DNA of 48,546 bases, taken from the NCBI GenBank assembly GCA_947471505.1, contig CANIWM010000047.1, forward strand, positions 1 to 48,546, written 5' to 3'. The first letter of the stretch is position 1, and each line of letters begins with the position of its first letter. Shown here piece after piece: positions 15,078-23,893 of this stretch. The position numbers were made by a program, and so were the translations under genes. The notes below the pieces were generated by a model. It had not been told where the DNA came from. It worked only from the letters and a program-made list of their open reading frames with translations, and made no database searches. Origin of the DNA: Chthoniobacteraceae bacterium. Lineage in GTDB: Bacteria > Verrucomicrobiota > Verrucomicrobiia > Chthoniobacterales > Chthoniobacteraceae.

Positions 15078-17387
15078 CTACTTGCTGACGGTCCCCGCTG
15101 CTTTGTTCACGGGCATGGCGAGGAGGCGTTTGCTCTCGGTGAGAAGCCATTTTACGTTGCCGAAGGGTTGGCTGGAGATGTCTTGCCAGCGGACGTAGCC
15201 GGCGGCGTCGATGAGGAAGGTGCCGTGGAGTGCTTGGCTCTCGAAGTCGTCGTAGGTGCGGTAGGCTTTGAAGGCGGCGAGGCCTGGATCGGCGACGATG
15301 GGGAAGGGGAAGCCTTCGGCGTCTTTGGCTTGGACGAAGGTCTTGTTGAGGTCGGCGGCGTTGTCGGTGCTGACGGCGATGATGTCTATGCCAGCGGCGG
15401 CGTAGTCTTTGGCGACGGGGCCGAGGAGGTTGAGCTGCTCGATGCAGTGGGAGCATCCGCTGCCGAGGTAGAAGACGAGGAGCTGTGGGCGGCCTTTGTG
15501 CTCGGCGAGGGAGTGATTTTTGCCGAGGGCATCGGGGGCTTGCCATTCGGGGGCGACGTAGGGCGACCAGCGGAATGGGCCGAGCTTTGCGAGGTCGGGG
15601 CGTTCGCCGGAATCGCCCTTCCATTCGAGCTTCGGCCGCCAGTCGGCGGGGAGTTGGAGGTCGTCGATGACGGGCTTGAGGCGGGTAAAGGCGAGTTCGC
15701 CGAGGTCGGCCTGCGCGCAGAGTGGGCGGAGTTTCTCGAAGGTTTTCTTGGCGTCGTCTTTGTTGCCAGCGCGCCACTGGATGTCGGCGAGGTTGGCGAG
15801 GGGGAGGACTTGGCCTTCGGTGTTTTTTGCGGCGCGTTCGGCGGCTTCGAGGGCTTGTTTGTTGTCGCTGAGCTTGACGTAAATGCGGGAGAGGCGGATG
15901 GCAGAGATGTCTTTGGCTTTGTCGAGGAGGGGCTTGATTTCGAGCATCGGCTTGGCTTCGGCGAGGGCTTGATAGAGCTGCACTTCGTCGCGGTAGCGTT
16001 CGAGGGTTTGGATTTTGTCGGAGAAGCTGAGCATGGCGTCGGTCATCGCTTTGGCTACGTCTTTGGAGGTCTTCTTGGCCTCAGTCTCGGCGGCTTCGGC
16101 GGCGTCGTAGCGTTGCTGGCGGGCGCGGGTGATTGCGTGTTCGAGGGCGACGCGCTTTTCGTCGCCTTTGGGGAGGTTGTTGGTCTGGAACGCTGCAACA
16201 GCGAGGGTGCGGAGGCGGCGTCCGTCTTCGGTGGGGTCGATGCTCGGGTCGAGATATTGGGTGCCGTCGAGGGCGAGCAGCTCTTCCCAGTGTCCCCATT
16301 CGAGCAGGACATCGAGGAGGCGTTTGCGCCCCATCTGGAAACCGGTGTTGGACTCTGCGTAGCCCGCTTTACCCACGAGGCTGTGGCCGGATGCGAGTCG
16401 GGGGAGTTCGATCATATTCTTCGCCAGCTCGGTGCCTTCGCGGATGCGTCCGATGAAGCCGAGGTTCTCCACGAGCCAGTCGTTGTTGTGGGCGTAGTTG
16501 TGGATTTGCTCGGGCATGATGCGCGCGGCCAGCATGTGCGCGTGGTCGGTGCGGGCGCTGGCCTCTTGCTGCCATGCGGCGTCGCCGAACCGCTTGAGCT
16601 TTACGAAGGTGTGGCCGGGCATGTGCCACATGTGGGCGATGCCTTGCGCGGTCTGGCCGAGGACGGCGGCGCTGGTGAGCGCGCGGCGGTCGTCCTCGAA
16701 GTTCCAGAGGTGGATCAAATAGTGGTGGATGCCAGGATGCTGCGGGTTTTTCGCCAGCACGGACTCGGCGAGCGCGGCGGTGGCGGTGTGGCTGCTGAGG
16801 GGGATGCCGCGCTGCGAGTTGTCCCAGATGTGGAAGACGAGGAAGGCGCGAGCCTCGATGTCGTCGGGGTTTTCAAAGGCGATCTTTTCGAGGGCTTTGA
16901 CGAGCTTGCGGCGGGCGTCTTGGTTCATGCCCGTGCCGCCGGAATAGGCGTCGTGATACGCGGCGAGCCACGCCTGCTCGCGGGGGGAGACGTTGTCTTT
17001 GAGCTTGAGCCCGTCTTTGATGAATTGGGCGTTGCGCTTGTTGTTGTTTTGGTTCGCGAGCGTGAGGCCCCAGTAGGCCATCGCGCAGTCGGGGTCGAGC
17101 TTGAGAACCTGGCGGAAGGAGCGCTCGGCTTCGTAATACCAAAAGCCGTGGAGTTGGGCGACGCCTTGATCGAAGAACTTCGCCGCCTCCTCGGATTTCG
17201 TGGTGACGGCGAAATGCACGTTGCCCATCGAGGGCAGCAGCGTGGCGGCTTGGCGCGGCCCTTCGTCGAACGCCTCACCGTGGGCGCTGTGGCCGAAGCG
17301 CGGCTTCCCGTCTGGGCCGAGCGGTGCGTCGTCGGCGCGGAGTGTGGCAGTGCAGGCGAGGGCGATGAGTAGAAGTGAGCGGGTCAT
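15078..17387 (-). CDS. Secreted TPR protein with C-terminal thioredoxin-like domain
   Basis: About 769 residues from ATG 17387 (signal peptide MTRSLLLIALACTATLRADD; the frame opens 13 codons earlier). Residues 50-560 are helical TPR-type repeats, opening with FFDQGVAQLHGFWYYEAERSFRQVLKLDPDCAMAYWG, the pattern of secreted tetratricopeptide proteins with a conserved His/Tyr-rich first repeat. The C-terminal 190 residues form an AhpC/TlpA-type redoxin with the active-site pair GSGCSHC (CxxC variant), FPIVADPGLAAFKAY and GTFLIDAAGYVRW. The protein is probably periplasmic and may act in thiol redox chemistry on clients bound by the TPR part. Partner unknown. It is divergent from the oxidoreductase at 17523. 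Confidence 0.85.
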   Translation of the reverse strand: MTRSLLLIALACTATLRADDAPLGPDGKPRFGHSAHGEAFDEGPRQAATLLPSMGNVHFAVTTKSEEAAKFFDQGVAQLHGFWYYEAERSFRQVLKLDPDCAMAYWGLTLANQNNNKRNAQFIKDGLKLKDNVSPREQAWLAAYHDAYSGGTGMNQDARRKLVKALEKIAFENPDDIEARAFLVFHIWDNSQRGIPLSSHTATAALAESVLAKNPQHPGIHHYLIHLWNFEDDRRALTSAAVLGQTAQGIAHMWHMPGHTFVKLKRFGDAAWQQEASARTDHAHMLAARIMPEQIHNYAHNNDWLVENLGFIGRIREGTELAKNMIELPRLASGHSLVGKAGYAESNTGFQMGRKRLLDVLLEWGHWEELLALDGTQYLDPSIDPTEDGRRLRTLAVAAFQTNNLPKGDEKRVALEHAITRARQQRYDAAEAAETEAKKTSKDVAKAMTDAMLSFSDKIQTLERYRDEVQLYQALAEAKPMLEIKPLLDKAKDISAIRLSRIYVKLSDNKQALEAAERAAKNTEGQVLPLANLADIQWRAGNKDDAKKTFEKLRPLCAQADLGELAFTRLKPVIDDLQLPADWRPKLEWKGDSGERPDLAKLGPFRWSPYVAPEWQAPDALGKNHSLAEHKGRPQLLVFYLGSGCSHCIEQLNLLGPVAKDYAAAGIDIIAVSTDNAADLNKTFVQAKDAEGFPFPIVADPGLAAFKAYRTYDDFESQALHGTFLIDAAGYVRWQDISSQPFGNVKWLLTESKRLLAMPVNKAAGTVSK

Positions 17388-17522
17388 GGAATGTGGGGAG
17401 ACAATCCGATGGGGCGCAAGATGCAAGGGCCGAACTTAGATACGAAGTTTACGGAAAGTTGCCATCTCGGCGTCTTTTTCCTCGCTAACAATCGGGCCAG
17501 CCCGTTATTACGTTCCGCCGTA

Positions 17523-18701
17523 ATGATTCGCCGCGAATATCTTATCATCGGGGCTGGTGCCGCTGGAATGGCTGCCTGCGAGGCCATCCGTGCGCTCGAT
17601 AAAAAGGGCAGCATCATGCTAGTGAGCGCGGAGCCGCATTGCGGTGTCCGACGCCCAGAACTGCTGCCCGCCATGCTGGGCGCGAAGGCCGTGCCCATCG
17701 AGAAGCTCGTCACGCACGACATGGCGTGGTTTGCGAAGCACAAAATTGATGTGCGGCTGAACACGATGATCACCCAGTTTAGCCTAGAGCAGCGCGCAGC
17801 GGTGTTGGCGACGGGGCAGGCGGTTACATTCGGGAAAGCGCTCCTCGCTACGGGCAGTCGCGCCCGCCGCCCGGAGGTAGCGGGGAACAAGTTGGGGAAC
17901 ATTTTCTTTTTGCGGTATGCGCGCGATTTAGTCGGCTTCCGAGAAGTGCTGGAGCTGGAGAAAAGTTGCGTCGTCATCGGCGGAGGCTTCGTGGCGGCAG
18001 AGACTGCGGCCCTTTTGCGAAAGCTAAAGGTAAACGTCACCCTGATGTCGCGCTCTGCGAACATCTGGAGCCGCTATCTGGACCCAGAGACGGCTGCTTG
18101 GCTGAGTAAGTATTACGCCGAAAACGGGGTGAAGCTGATGCTCGGTCAACATCTGAACGGCTTTGAAGGGCGGACGTATCTCCAGCGAGTGCAGACGAAG
18201 AGCGGAGAGCGGATCGATACAAACCTCGCCATTTGCGCGATGGGGTCGGAGCCCAATCTGCAACTCGTCGCCGCCTCACCCCTGTGGTCGCAAAACGGTT
18301 GCCCGGTGACTGAGCGCCTAGAGAGCGACGAGATCGGTATTTTCGCAGCGGGAGACATCGCGCTTTATCCCAACTCGCACTTGGGCGGAATGCGCCGCGA
18401 GGAGCACTGGGACGCGGCGCTCGCGATGGGGAAGGCGGCGGGCACCAACATGGCGGCCAAGAAGATGGTGAGCTTCAACTACGTGCCGTGGCACCAGAGT
18501 AAGGTGTTTGATTTGCAGTTCGACTTCGTCGGAGATTTTACACGCCCGCCGACGCGAGTGGAACTGGAAGGGGACCGCGATAAAAAGCGCAAGTTCACGC
18601 TGAAGTGCTACCAACTCAACCGGCTGACCGGATACGTCTTCTGCAACGAGGACCAGAAAAAGGTGCAGAAGGTCCGGGGCGAGTTTCCGCGGGCGAAGTG
18701 A
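17523..18701 (+). CDS. FAD-dependent pyridine nucleotide-disulfide oxidoreductase
   Basis: A 392-residue flavoprotein. ATG 17523 places the FAD-binding Rossmann motif YLIIGAGAAGMAACEAI at residue 6 onward; a more upstream ATG would add 44 unlikely residues. The NAD(P)H-binding motif is SCVVIGGGFVAAETAALLRKL (about 150-170) and the second FAD motif is IGIFAAGDIAL (about 280). No CxxC redox-active disulfide is present after the first Rossmann motif, so it belongs with NADH oxidase / rubredoxin reductase / AIF-like members. The C-terminal 100 residues include WHQSKVFDLQFDFVGDF, resembling the C-terminal domain of such reductases. The electron acceptor is unknown. It ends at a strong terminator. 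Confidence 0.87.
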   Translation: MIRREYLIIGAGAAGMAACEAIRALDKKGSIMLVSAEPHCGVRRPELLPAMLGAKAVPIEKLVTHDMAWFAKHKIDVRLNTMITQFSLEQRAAVLATGQAVTFGKALLATGSRARRPEVAGNKLGNIFFLRYARDLVGFREVLELEKSCVVIGGGFVAAETAALLRKLKVNVTLMSRSANIWSRYLDPETAAWLSKYYAENGVKLMLGQHLNGFEGRTYLQRVQTKSGERIDTNLAICAMGSEPNLQLVAASPLWSQNGCPVTERLESDEIGIFAAGDIALYPNSHLGGMRREEHWDAALAMGKAAGTNMAAKKMVSFNYVPWHQSKVFDLQFDFVGDFTRPPTRVELEGDRDKKRKFTLKCYQLNRLTGYVFCNEDQKKVQKVRGEFPRAK

Positions 18702-18704
18702 TTG

Positions 18705-18733
18705 AACGGCTCAGCTTTCTGAGTCGTTCTTTT
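18705..18733 (+). terminator. Intrinsic terminator after the FAD oxidoreductase
   Basis: AACGGCTCAG (18705-18714), loop CTTT and CTGAGTCGTT (18719-18728) form a 10-bp stem with one G-U pair, followed by CTTTT on the plus strand. The hairpin overlaps the last codons and stop of the convergent small gene on the minus strand. Confidence 0.75.
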
Positions 18734-18965
18734 GTAAGAGGATAGGCCGTTTTCCCGGCGCCGATGCGCATTGATCGCATTCCCACGAAGAGAGGAGTCT
18801 TCCGAGAGTCAATGCAATCCAAGGAATTAGCCATATTCCCAAAGTCAGGATGGATAAAATGGCGTGCCGTCGATGAGTGATTACCCGGCGGCGGAAATGT
18901 TGCTCGTGACCGCAGCGGGGACACCACGCTACGCGTGTATTCTTGGATCGGTTGGTTAAGCTCAC
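18711..18965 (-). CDS. Small zinc-ribbon membrane protein
   Basis: An 84-residue protein: an N-terminal CPRCGHEQHFRRR segment (CxxC at about residues 15-18), one hydrophobic stretch (AILSILTLGIWLIPWIALTL, about 35-54), then CDQC (about 63-66) and a polar tail. Two CxxC pairs flanking a membrane segment suggest a zinc ribbon or treble-clef whose halves meet across a hairpin. No named family recognised. The DNA is visibly A+T-richer than its surroundings, as for a recently acquired gene. It is convergent with the FAD oxidoreductase and shares its terminator region. Confidence 0.7.
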   Translation of the reverse strand: MSLTNRSKNTRVAWCPRCGHEQHFRRRVITHRRHAILSILTLGIWLIPWIALTLGRLLSSWECDQCASAPGKRPILLQKNDSES

Positions 18966-19039
18966 TTGGTTGGAAGGAGGGTAGACTATTAGGGCATTCG
19001 GTAAAGTCCAGCGAGGAACGTAACGATTTGCCCTAGCGA

Positions 19040-19972
19040 TTAGCGTCGCTCTTCCTCGTCGTCTTCCTCATCGTCAGAATCCTTTTTCCCGTCGTTCTCG
19101 TCGTCCTCGTCCTCATCGTCGGAGAGTCCGTCGCCGTCCGTGTCGTCTTCGTACGGGTCGCCATTTGCCCACCCATCGCCGTCGATGTCGTTGTCGTTGG
19201 AATTGATCAAAGAGTCTCCGTCGATGTCGTCGTCCGAAGTGTCCGCTTTCCCGTCGCCGTCGATGTCGTCTTCGTCGGCATCGTCGTCTGCGAGCCCATC
19301 GCCGTCGATGTCGGTCTCCTCGGCGGAATCATCGTTGAGCCCGTCCCCATCAATGTCCTCCTCTTCTTCCGAATTGTCCGCGAGTCCGTCTCCATCAATG
19401 TCCGTTTCCCCATTGGCATCGTCATTCAGGCCGTCCCCGTCGATGTCATCCTCGGTGGCGGAATTATCCTTGTCGTTGTCCCCATCGATGTCCAGTTCTG
19501 CGAGGTCATCATCGGCGAGACCGTCGCCATCAATGTCGTCCTCGTTTTTGGCGTTGTCGTTTTTGCCATCGCCGTCGATGTCGCGCTCCGCAAAGGAGGT
19601 ATCGAGGCGTTGGTCTGCATCGATGTCGAGTTCAAGCGGGGAGTCGTCGAGATTGCCGTCGCCGTCGATGTCCAGCTCCGCGATGGAGTCATCCAAGAGG
19701 CCGTCGCCATCAATGTCCTTCTCAGCAGCGCTGTCGTTGTTCAACCGATCGCCGACCCAGCGGCCACGAAAAGGGCCGGATTTGGCGATGCCGCCGTCCA
19801 CATTTCTATCGAGCGCGTTTGGGATTCCATCGTTGTCGATATCCGGGTCAACGATGTTCGGAATGCCGTCTCCATCAATATCCGCAGGGTTCACAGGAGC
19901 AGCCCACGCAGAAGCGCTCATTGCAGCGGCGAACGCGACTGCGACTAATGCTTTGTATGAGAGCGGAATCAT
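19040..19972 (-). CDS. Secreted acidic DIDGDG-repeat (calcium-binding type) protein
   Basis: A 310-residue exported protein. ATG 19972 is preceded by AAGGCGG at a good Shine-Dalgarno distance and begins a signal peptide (MIPLSYKALVAVAFAAAMSA, cleavage near AWA-A). After a short head (DIDGDGIPNIVDPDIDNDG) and a basic patch (FRGRWVGDR) come ten consecutive exact 15-residue repeats of the form DIDGDGxxDDxxxEx, two of 13, one of 15, and a highly acidic tail ending DEEDDEEERR. Each unit contains a DxDxDG loop as in dockerin, EF-hand and thrombospondin type 3 repeats, so calcium binding is a reasonable inference. There is no enzymatic domain, LPXTG or PEP-CTERM sorting signal. Role could be calcium scavenging, matrix or surface structure. 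It is divergent from the ABC transporter. Confidence 0.85.
   Translation of the reverse strand: MIPLSYKALVAVAFAAAMSASAWAAPVNPADIDGDGIPNIVDPDIDNDGIPNALDRNVDGGIAKSGPFRGRWVGDRLNNDSAAEKDIDGDGLLDDSIAELDIDGDGNLDDSPLELDIDADQRLDTSFAERDIDGDGKNDNAKNEDDIDGDGLADDDLAELDIDGDNDKDNSATEDDIDGDGLNDDANGETDIDGDGLADNSEEEEDIDGDGLNDDSAEETDIDGDGLADDDADEDDIDGDGKADTSDDDIDGDSLINSNDNDIDGDGWANGDPYEDDTDGDGLSDDEDEDDENDGKKDSDDEEDDEEERR
19087..19720 (-). repeat. 45-bp coding tandem repeats (15-residue units)
   Basis: The DNA under the DIDGDG protein repeats with a 45-bp period, most visible as the recurring 15-mer that encodes DIDGDG (GACATCGACGGCGAC and synonymous variants on the minus strand). Ten units are in perfect 45-bp register, then 39, 39 and 45 bp. 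Synonymous codons differ between units, so the array is old or selected at the protein level, not a fresh microsatellite-like expansion. Confidence 0.85.
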
Positions 19973-20082
19973 AACGCCGCCTTTATCGCAGCTTTTTGTA
20001 TGGGCGGCAACGAACATTTTGCGCGAATCTTCGGTGAGGAGGTTGAGGGACGGGCGAGTCTTCCTTTGCCAGTTTATCACGC

Positions 20083-21966
20083 TTGGAAATCGTTTGGGTG
20101 TTGAACACTCGCGCGCAATCCGCTTCCACTCCCTGCGTGCTAGAACTTAAAGACATTTCCCTTTCAATCGAACACGGCGACTCCGAGCAACTGCTGCTTT
20201 CGGAGGTGACTACACGGATTCCGCGTGGGCACTTCGCCGCCATCATCGGGCCTTCCGGCTGCGGAAAGAGCACGCTGATGAAGGTCATCGCCGGCATCCG
20301 CGAGCATACGACGGGCACGATTCACTGGGACGGGCGGAACCTCTCTGAGGACGGCGATATGGAGCCGCATGAGATCGGCTACGTTCCGCAATTCAGCATC
20401 GCGTATGAGCTGCTCACGGTGGACGAATGCGTGGAGGGCGCGCTGCGGCTCCGCGTGTCGGGAATTAGTGGCGCGGAACTCGATGCGCGCATTGATTTAG
20501 TGCTGAAAGAAACCGGCCTCGGCGAAATCGCAGACCGCCGCGTATCCATGCTCTCGGGCGGCCAGCGGCGGCGGCTCGCGATGGCGATGGAGATGGCCAG
20601 CCAGCCGCATTTGCTGCTGTGCGATGAGGTGACGAGCGGGCTCGACCCGAAGAGCGAAGACGAGATCGTGAAGCTCATGCACGCGCTCTCGCGGACGGAT
20701 AGTCGGATCGTCCTCAGCGTGACGCACAGCCTTCAGCATGTGGAGCTGTACGATAGCGTGATCGTCCTCTACCAAGGCTTCCTCGTCTATCACGGAGCGC
20801 CGGAGTTTATCGTCCACTACTTCGGCATCAAACGCCCGGAAGACCTGTATCCACGCCTCTCCGAGCGCAACGCCGGAGACTGGAACCGCTCGTGGCAAAA
20901 GCACGGAGCCGTCTATTACGCGCAGAGCAAACTCCCCGCGCTGGCCCTCCAAGTCGCCAGCGGAGACTCCGCCAGCCCGAGCGGCGTCCAAGACCCGCCA
21001 GCGCTGACCGAGGAGGAGGAAATCGAGCGTCTCCGCAAGATCGTGCAGGGGAAGCCCGATGCTCCTGCGGAGAAAACGCGCGACGACCGCAAGGTGGCGG
21101 TGCCGGGTGCCGTGTCGCAGTTCTTCGTGCTGCTGGCGCGTCGGTGGAAGCTGTTCTTTCGCGACCGCGCGCAGCTTTTACTCCAGCTCGCTTTGCTGAT
21201 CGGCTTTCCGTGCTTGGTCGTCATTTTCGCCCTGGATGGGCTGCCGGATGTGAAAGGGCTCGGCGACTCGGCGAGCAGCATCGGCACGATGTTCGAGAAG
21301 GCGCGGCAAGAGGCTTCCACCATTAAGAGCATCTCGAAAGTCGGCAGCTTGGTATCCGGCCTCATCATGTTCCAAGTCATCCTCCTGGCGCTCATGGGCG
21401 CGAACAATTCCTCCCGCGAAATCGCGGCGGAGCGGAACCTTTTCGAGAAGGAGAAATTCGCCGGCCTCAGCCCGCTGGCCTACATCGCGAGCAAGCTCGT
21501 CTTCCTCGGCACGCTCGTCCTCGCGCAGAGTCTGTGGATGGCGCTCTTTGTAAATATGATCGTCGGTTTCCAAGGCAGCTTCGGGATGCAGGCGCTCACA
21601 CTCGTGCTAGTGAATGCGGCGATCACTTCCATCTGCCTCGGCATTTCCGCGTGGATGAAAACCGCCGAGCAAGCGTCGCTCATGGGCATCTACCTCGTCG
21701 GCTTTCAGCTCCCGCTCAGCGGTGCAGTCCTCGCGCTCCCCAAGGCTATCGCGACGGTCGCGCAGGTCTTCATTGCGAGCTACTGGAGCTGGAGCGCCTT
21801 CATCCGCTCGATGGAAAACACGCGCTACTACGACGCGATGACCAACTACGGCGTCGTGCCCACCGAGCCCGCTGGCGGACTGCTGTGCGTGTGGGTGCTC
21901 CTCGCGCACGTCGCCCTCGGGCTGGCGCTGGCATACACGGGCAGCCGGAACTCCCGCTGGGAGTAA
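20083..21966 (+). CDS. ABC-2 type transporter, ATPase fused to permease
   Basis: About 627 residues. The frame opens with TTG 20083; GTG 20098, TTG 20101 and GTG 20137 are also possible and the start is undecided. N-terminal ATPase: Walker A GPSGCGKST (about 63-71), Q-loop YVPQFS, signature LSGGQRRR (about 166-173), Walker B LLLCDEVTSGLD and H-loop THS. A charged linker (about 290-350) leads to a permease domain with six or so hydrophobic segments (LALLIGFPCLVVIFAL, LIMFQVILLALMGAN, and others), containing the ABC-2 sequence NNSSREIAAERNLFEKEKFAGLSP that is typical of ABCG/White-type half transporters. It should dimerise. Substrate unknown. It is followed by the DRTGG protein 1 bp downstream, suggesting coupled expression. 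Confidence 0.9.
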   Translation: MEIVWVLNTRAQSASTPCVLELKDISLSIEHGDSEQLLLSEVTTRIPRGHFAAIIGPSGCGKSTLMKVIAGIREHTTGTIHWDGRNLSEDGDMEPHEIGYVPQFSIAYELLTVDECVEGALRLRVSGISGAELDARIDLVLKETGLGEIADRRVSMLSGGQRRRLAMAMEMASQPHLLLCDEVTSGLDPKSEDEIVKLMHALSRTDSRIVLSVTHSLQHVELYDSVIVLYQGFLVYHGAPEFIVHYFGIKRPEDLYPRLSERNAGDWNRSWQKHGAVYYAQSKLPALALQVASGDSASPSGVQDPPALTEEEEIERLRKIVQGKPDAPAEKTRDDRKVAVPGAVSQFFVLLARRWKLFFRDRAQLLLQLALLIGFPCLVVIFALDGLPDVKGLGDSASSIGTMFEKARQEASTIKSISKVGSLVSGLIMFQVILLALMGANNSSREIAAERNLFEKEKFAGLSPLAYIASKLVFLGTLVLAQSLWMALFVNMIVGFQGSFGMQALTLVLVNAAITSICLGISAWMKTAEQASLMGIYLVGFQLPLSGAVLALPKAIATVAQVFIASYWSWSAFIRSMENTRYYDAMTNYGVVPTEPAGGLLCVWVLLAHVALGLALAYTGSRNSRWE

Positions 21967-21967
21967 A

Positions 21968-23098
21968 ATGAACACAATCACACCACGGATATTTGTCGCA
22001 GCGACCCAGCAAAACGACGGCAAGACCACTGTCTCTCTTGGCCTCTTCGGCGCGCTCCGCAAACAGCTCGGGCGCATTGGATTCATCAAGCCCGTCGGCC
22101 AACGCTTCGTGGAAATTGATGGCGAGTTGGTGGATGAAGACACGATCTTGATTGATACGACTTACGGCATCTTCGCCCCGCTCGCCGACATCAGCCCTAT
22201 CGCCGTCGAGCCGGAATTCACCCGCAAGTTCATCCAGCAGGCGAATACGGACGTCCTCGTTCGGCGGATCCAGAACTCCTTCGATCGCGCTGCATGGGAA
22301 AAGGATTTCGTGATCATCGAGGGCACCGGTCACGCCGGAGTCGGTAGCGTTTTCGACCTCTCAAACGCGCGCGTGGCCAAGCTCCTCGGCGCAAAAGCCA
22401 TCCTCGTCACGCAAGGCGGCATCGGGCGTCCCATTGACGAAGTGGCGCTCAATCGCGCGCTGTTTGAAAAGGAAGGCGTCGAGCTAATCGGCGTCGTCCT
22501 CAACAAAGTGCTGCCGGAAAAATACGACCACGTCCTTGAGTTTGCCGGGAAGGGATTTGCTCGGCTCGGCATCGAACTGCTCGGCGTCATCCCGGACGAT
22601 CCCGTGCTCGCCCATCCCACGCTTGGGCAAGTCTGCAAAGCCGTGCGCGGCGACTTCATCAACGCCCGTGCCAGCTCCCGCAGACTTGCGAGGAAGGTGC
22701 TCATCGGGGACATGGAAGCCGGGCACCTCCTGCGCCAGTTCACACCGGGCACGCTCGTCGTCACGCCTGGGGACCGCGAGGACGTCATTCTCGCCTCGAT
22801 CTCTTTGGTTGGGCAAAATGCGCGCGGCATGTGCGGCCTCGTCCTGTGCAACGACCTCAAGCCCGATGCCGCAGTCATGCAGGCATTGCAGGCGAGCGAG
22901 CTGCCCGCCATCACCTCGCCGCTCGACAGCTACACCATCGCTAGCCGTATCCATTCGATGACGGTGAAGACGCTGCCGGGCGACGAAGAAAAGATCAGCC
23001 GCATCCGGGAGATGAGCGAGAAATACATCAACATCGAGCGACTCCTCGCCCTCGTGAAGGGGGAAGAAGAGACGAAAGCTGTGATTCGTGATTCGTGA
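21968..23098 (+). CDS. BioD-like P-loop ATPase with DRTGG domain
   Basis: A 376-residue protein resembling the N-terminal part of long phosphotransacetylases. Residues 1-210 are a dethiobiotin-synthetase-like P-loop domain (FVAATQQNDGKTTVSLGLFGAL at 9-30 in place of a standard Walker A, and FVIIEGTGHAGVG). Residues 220-330 fit a DRTGG domain (KVLIGDMEAGHLLRQFTPGTLVVTPGDREDVILAS). The phosphotransacetylase catalytic domain itself is absent, so this is the stand-alone regulator-like form. Such proteins have no settled function. It follows the ABC transporter by 1 bp. No signal peptide; predicted cytoplasmic. Confidence 0.82.
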   Translation: MNTITPRIFVAATQQNDGKTTVSLGLFGALRKQLGRIGFIKPVGQRFVEIDGELVDEDTILIDTTYGIFAPLADISPIAVEPEFTRKFIQQANTDVLVRRIQNSFDRAAWEKDFVIIEGTGHAGVGSVFDLSNARVAKLLGAKAILVTQGGIGRPIDEVALNRALFEKEGVELIGVVLNKVLPEKYDHVLEFAGKGFARLGIELLGVIPDDPVLAHPTLGQVCKAVRGDFINARASSRRLARKVLIGDMEAGHLLRQFTPGTLVVTPGDREDVILASISLVGQNARGMCGLVLCNDLKPDAAVMQALQASELPAITSPLDSYTIASRIHSMTVKTLPGDEEKISRIREMSEKYINIERLLALVKGEEETKAVIRDS

Positions 23099-23101
23099 AG
23101 A

Positions 23102-23177
23102 GTGATTTGTCGCAAGCGAGAACCTCACAGATTTATGGGAGGGAAGCCTCGCACGCTTGCGACGACTCACAAATCAC
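23102..23177. repeat. Inverted repeat between convergent genes
   Basis: GTGATTTGT-CGCAAGCG (23102-23118) is complementary to CGCTTGCG (23154-23161) plus ACAAATCAC (23169-23177), with seven unpaired bases (23162-23168) in the right arm. It sits between two convergent genes, overlapping neither stop. There is no clear U-tract on either side, so it may be a bidirectional termination or RNA-stabilising structure or the scar of a small repeat element. Upstream there is a short direct repeat GTGATTC-GTGATTC (about 23083-23096). Confidence 0.5.
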
Positions 23178-23185
23178 AGCCGCGC

Positions 23186-23893
23186 CTAGCTCCCCACCGG
23201 AATCGGCATCAGCACTTGCACGCTCTCCCCATCGAGCCAGTCCGTGTCTTTCTCGAACATATCTTTGGATGGGTTGTCGGCGCGCTTGATGAAGAAGCTG
23301 GTGCCTTTCTCTTTTGGCTCCGGCGAAGTCTGCACGCTGCCGTCCACCCGCAGCACAGCGGCGAGTTCGCCCTTCCATACGCCGCCGGGTTTGGAGGTCT
23401 CTTTCACGTAAGTCGTGCCGCCGGGTGCGAATGCAGTGGCGAGCAACGGCCAGCGGGAGTCGGAGTTTTCGCCCAGCCCGCGAACGTAGGCCCAGTCACA
23501 TTCGCCAGCGCGGAGACGATACTGGTCGGCGGCGCTGGCGGGCAGCGTCTTGCACCACGCCGACTGCCGGTTGGTGAAGATTGATTTGTCTGCTCCGGCG
23601 TAGCGCGGCATGAGGAGTTCCAGCGCTTCGTTGGAAGTTGCCACGAGGGATGCCGAACTATCCGGGTCTTTATAAAGCGGGAACTGCCCGTCGTGCGAAG
23701 CCGCATACATACGAAGGCCAATGCCGATCTGTTTGGCGTTGCTGACGGTATTTGCGAATCGCGCCCGCATGAGCGCGCCCTGCATCGTGGGCAAGGCGAG
23801 CGCGGCGAGGATGGCGATGATGCTGATGACGACGAGTAGCTCGATGAGCGTGAAGCCCTGCGAGCGGAGCTGTTTGAACTGCGGTGTTTTCAT
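23186..23893 (-). CDS. Pseudopilin-like protein (type II secretion G/H type)
   Basis: A 235-residue protein from ATG 23893 (an earlier ATG at 23950 adds a basic, unconserved 19 residues). The class III signal and stem are clear: [28 protein letters not shown], with prepilin cleavage between Gly and Phe and Glu5 of the mature protein present. The globular part is a verrucomicrobial type: [48 protein letters not shown], then an acidic [14 protein letters not shown] end. It is a clear paralog of the protein at 41385-42077. No other secretion or pilus genes are nearby, so these are orphan minor pseudopilins exported and methylated by machinery encoded elsewhere. Confidence 0.9.
   Translation of the reverse strand: MKTPQFKQLRSQGFTLIELLVVISIIAILAALALPTMQGALMRARFANTVSNAKQIGIGLRMYAASHDGQFPLYKDPDSSASLVATSNEALELLMPRYAGADKSIFTNRQSAWCKTLPASAADQYRLRAGECDWAYVRGLGENSDSRWPLLATAFAPGGTTYVKETSKPGGVWKGELAAVLRVDGSVQTSPEPKEKGTSFFIKRADNPSKDMFEKDTDWLDGESVQVLMPIPVGS

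Noticed and set aside
14982-17372. 796-codon open frame on the plus strand over the TPR-redoxin gene
   Set aside because: Acidic, low-complexity translation (GVFGLDEG, VVVGAVG and so on) that mirrors codon bias of the minus-strand gene; no domain, start context or motif supports it.
19087-19720. CRISPR-like regular repeats
   Set aside because: Units are contiguous 45-bp coding repeats without unique spacers and with synonymous variation in one reading frame.
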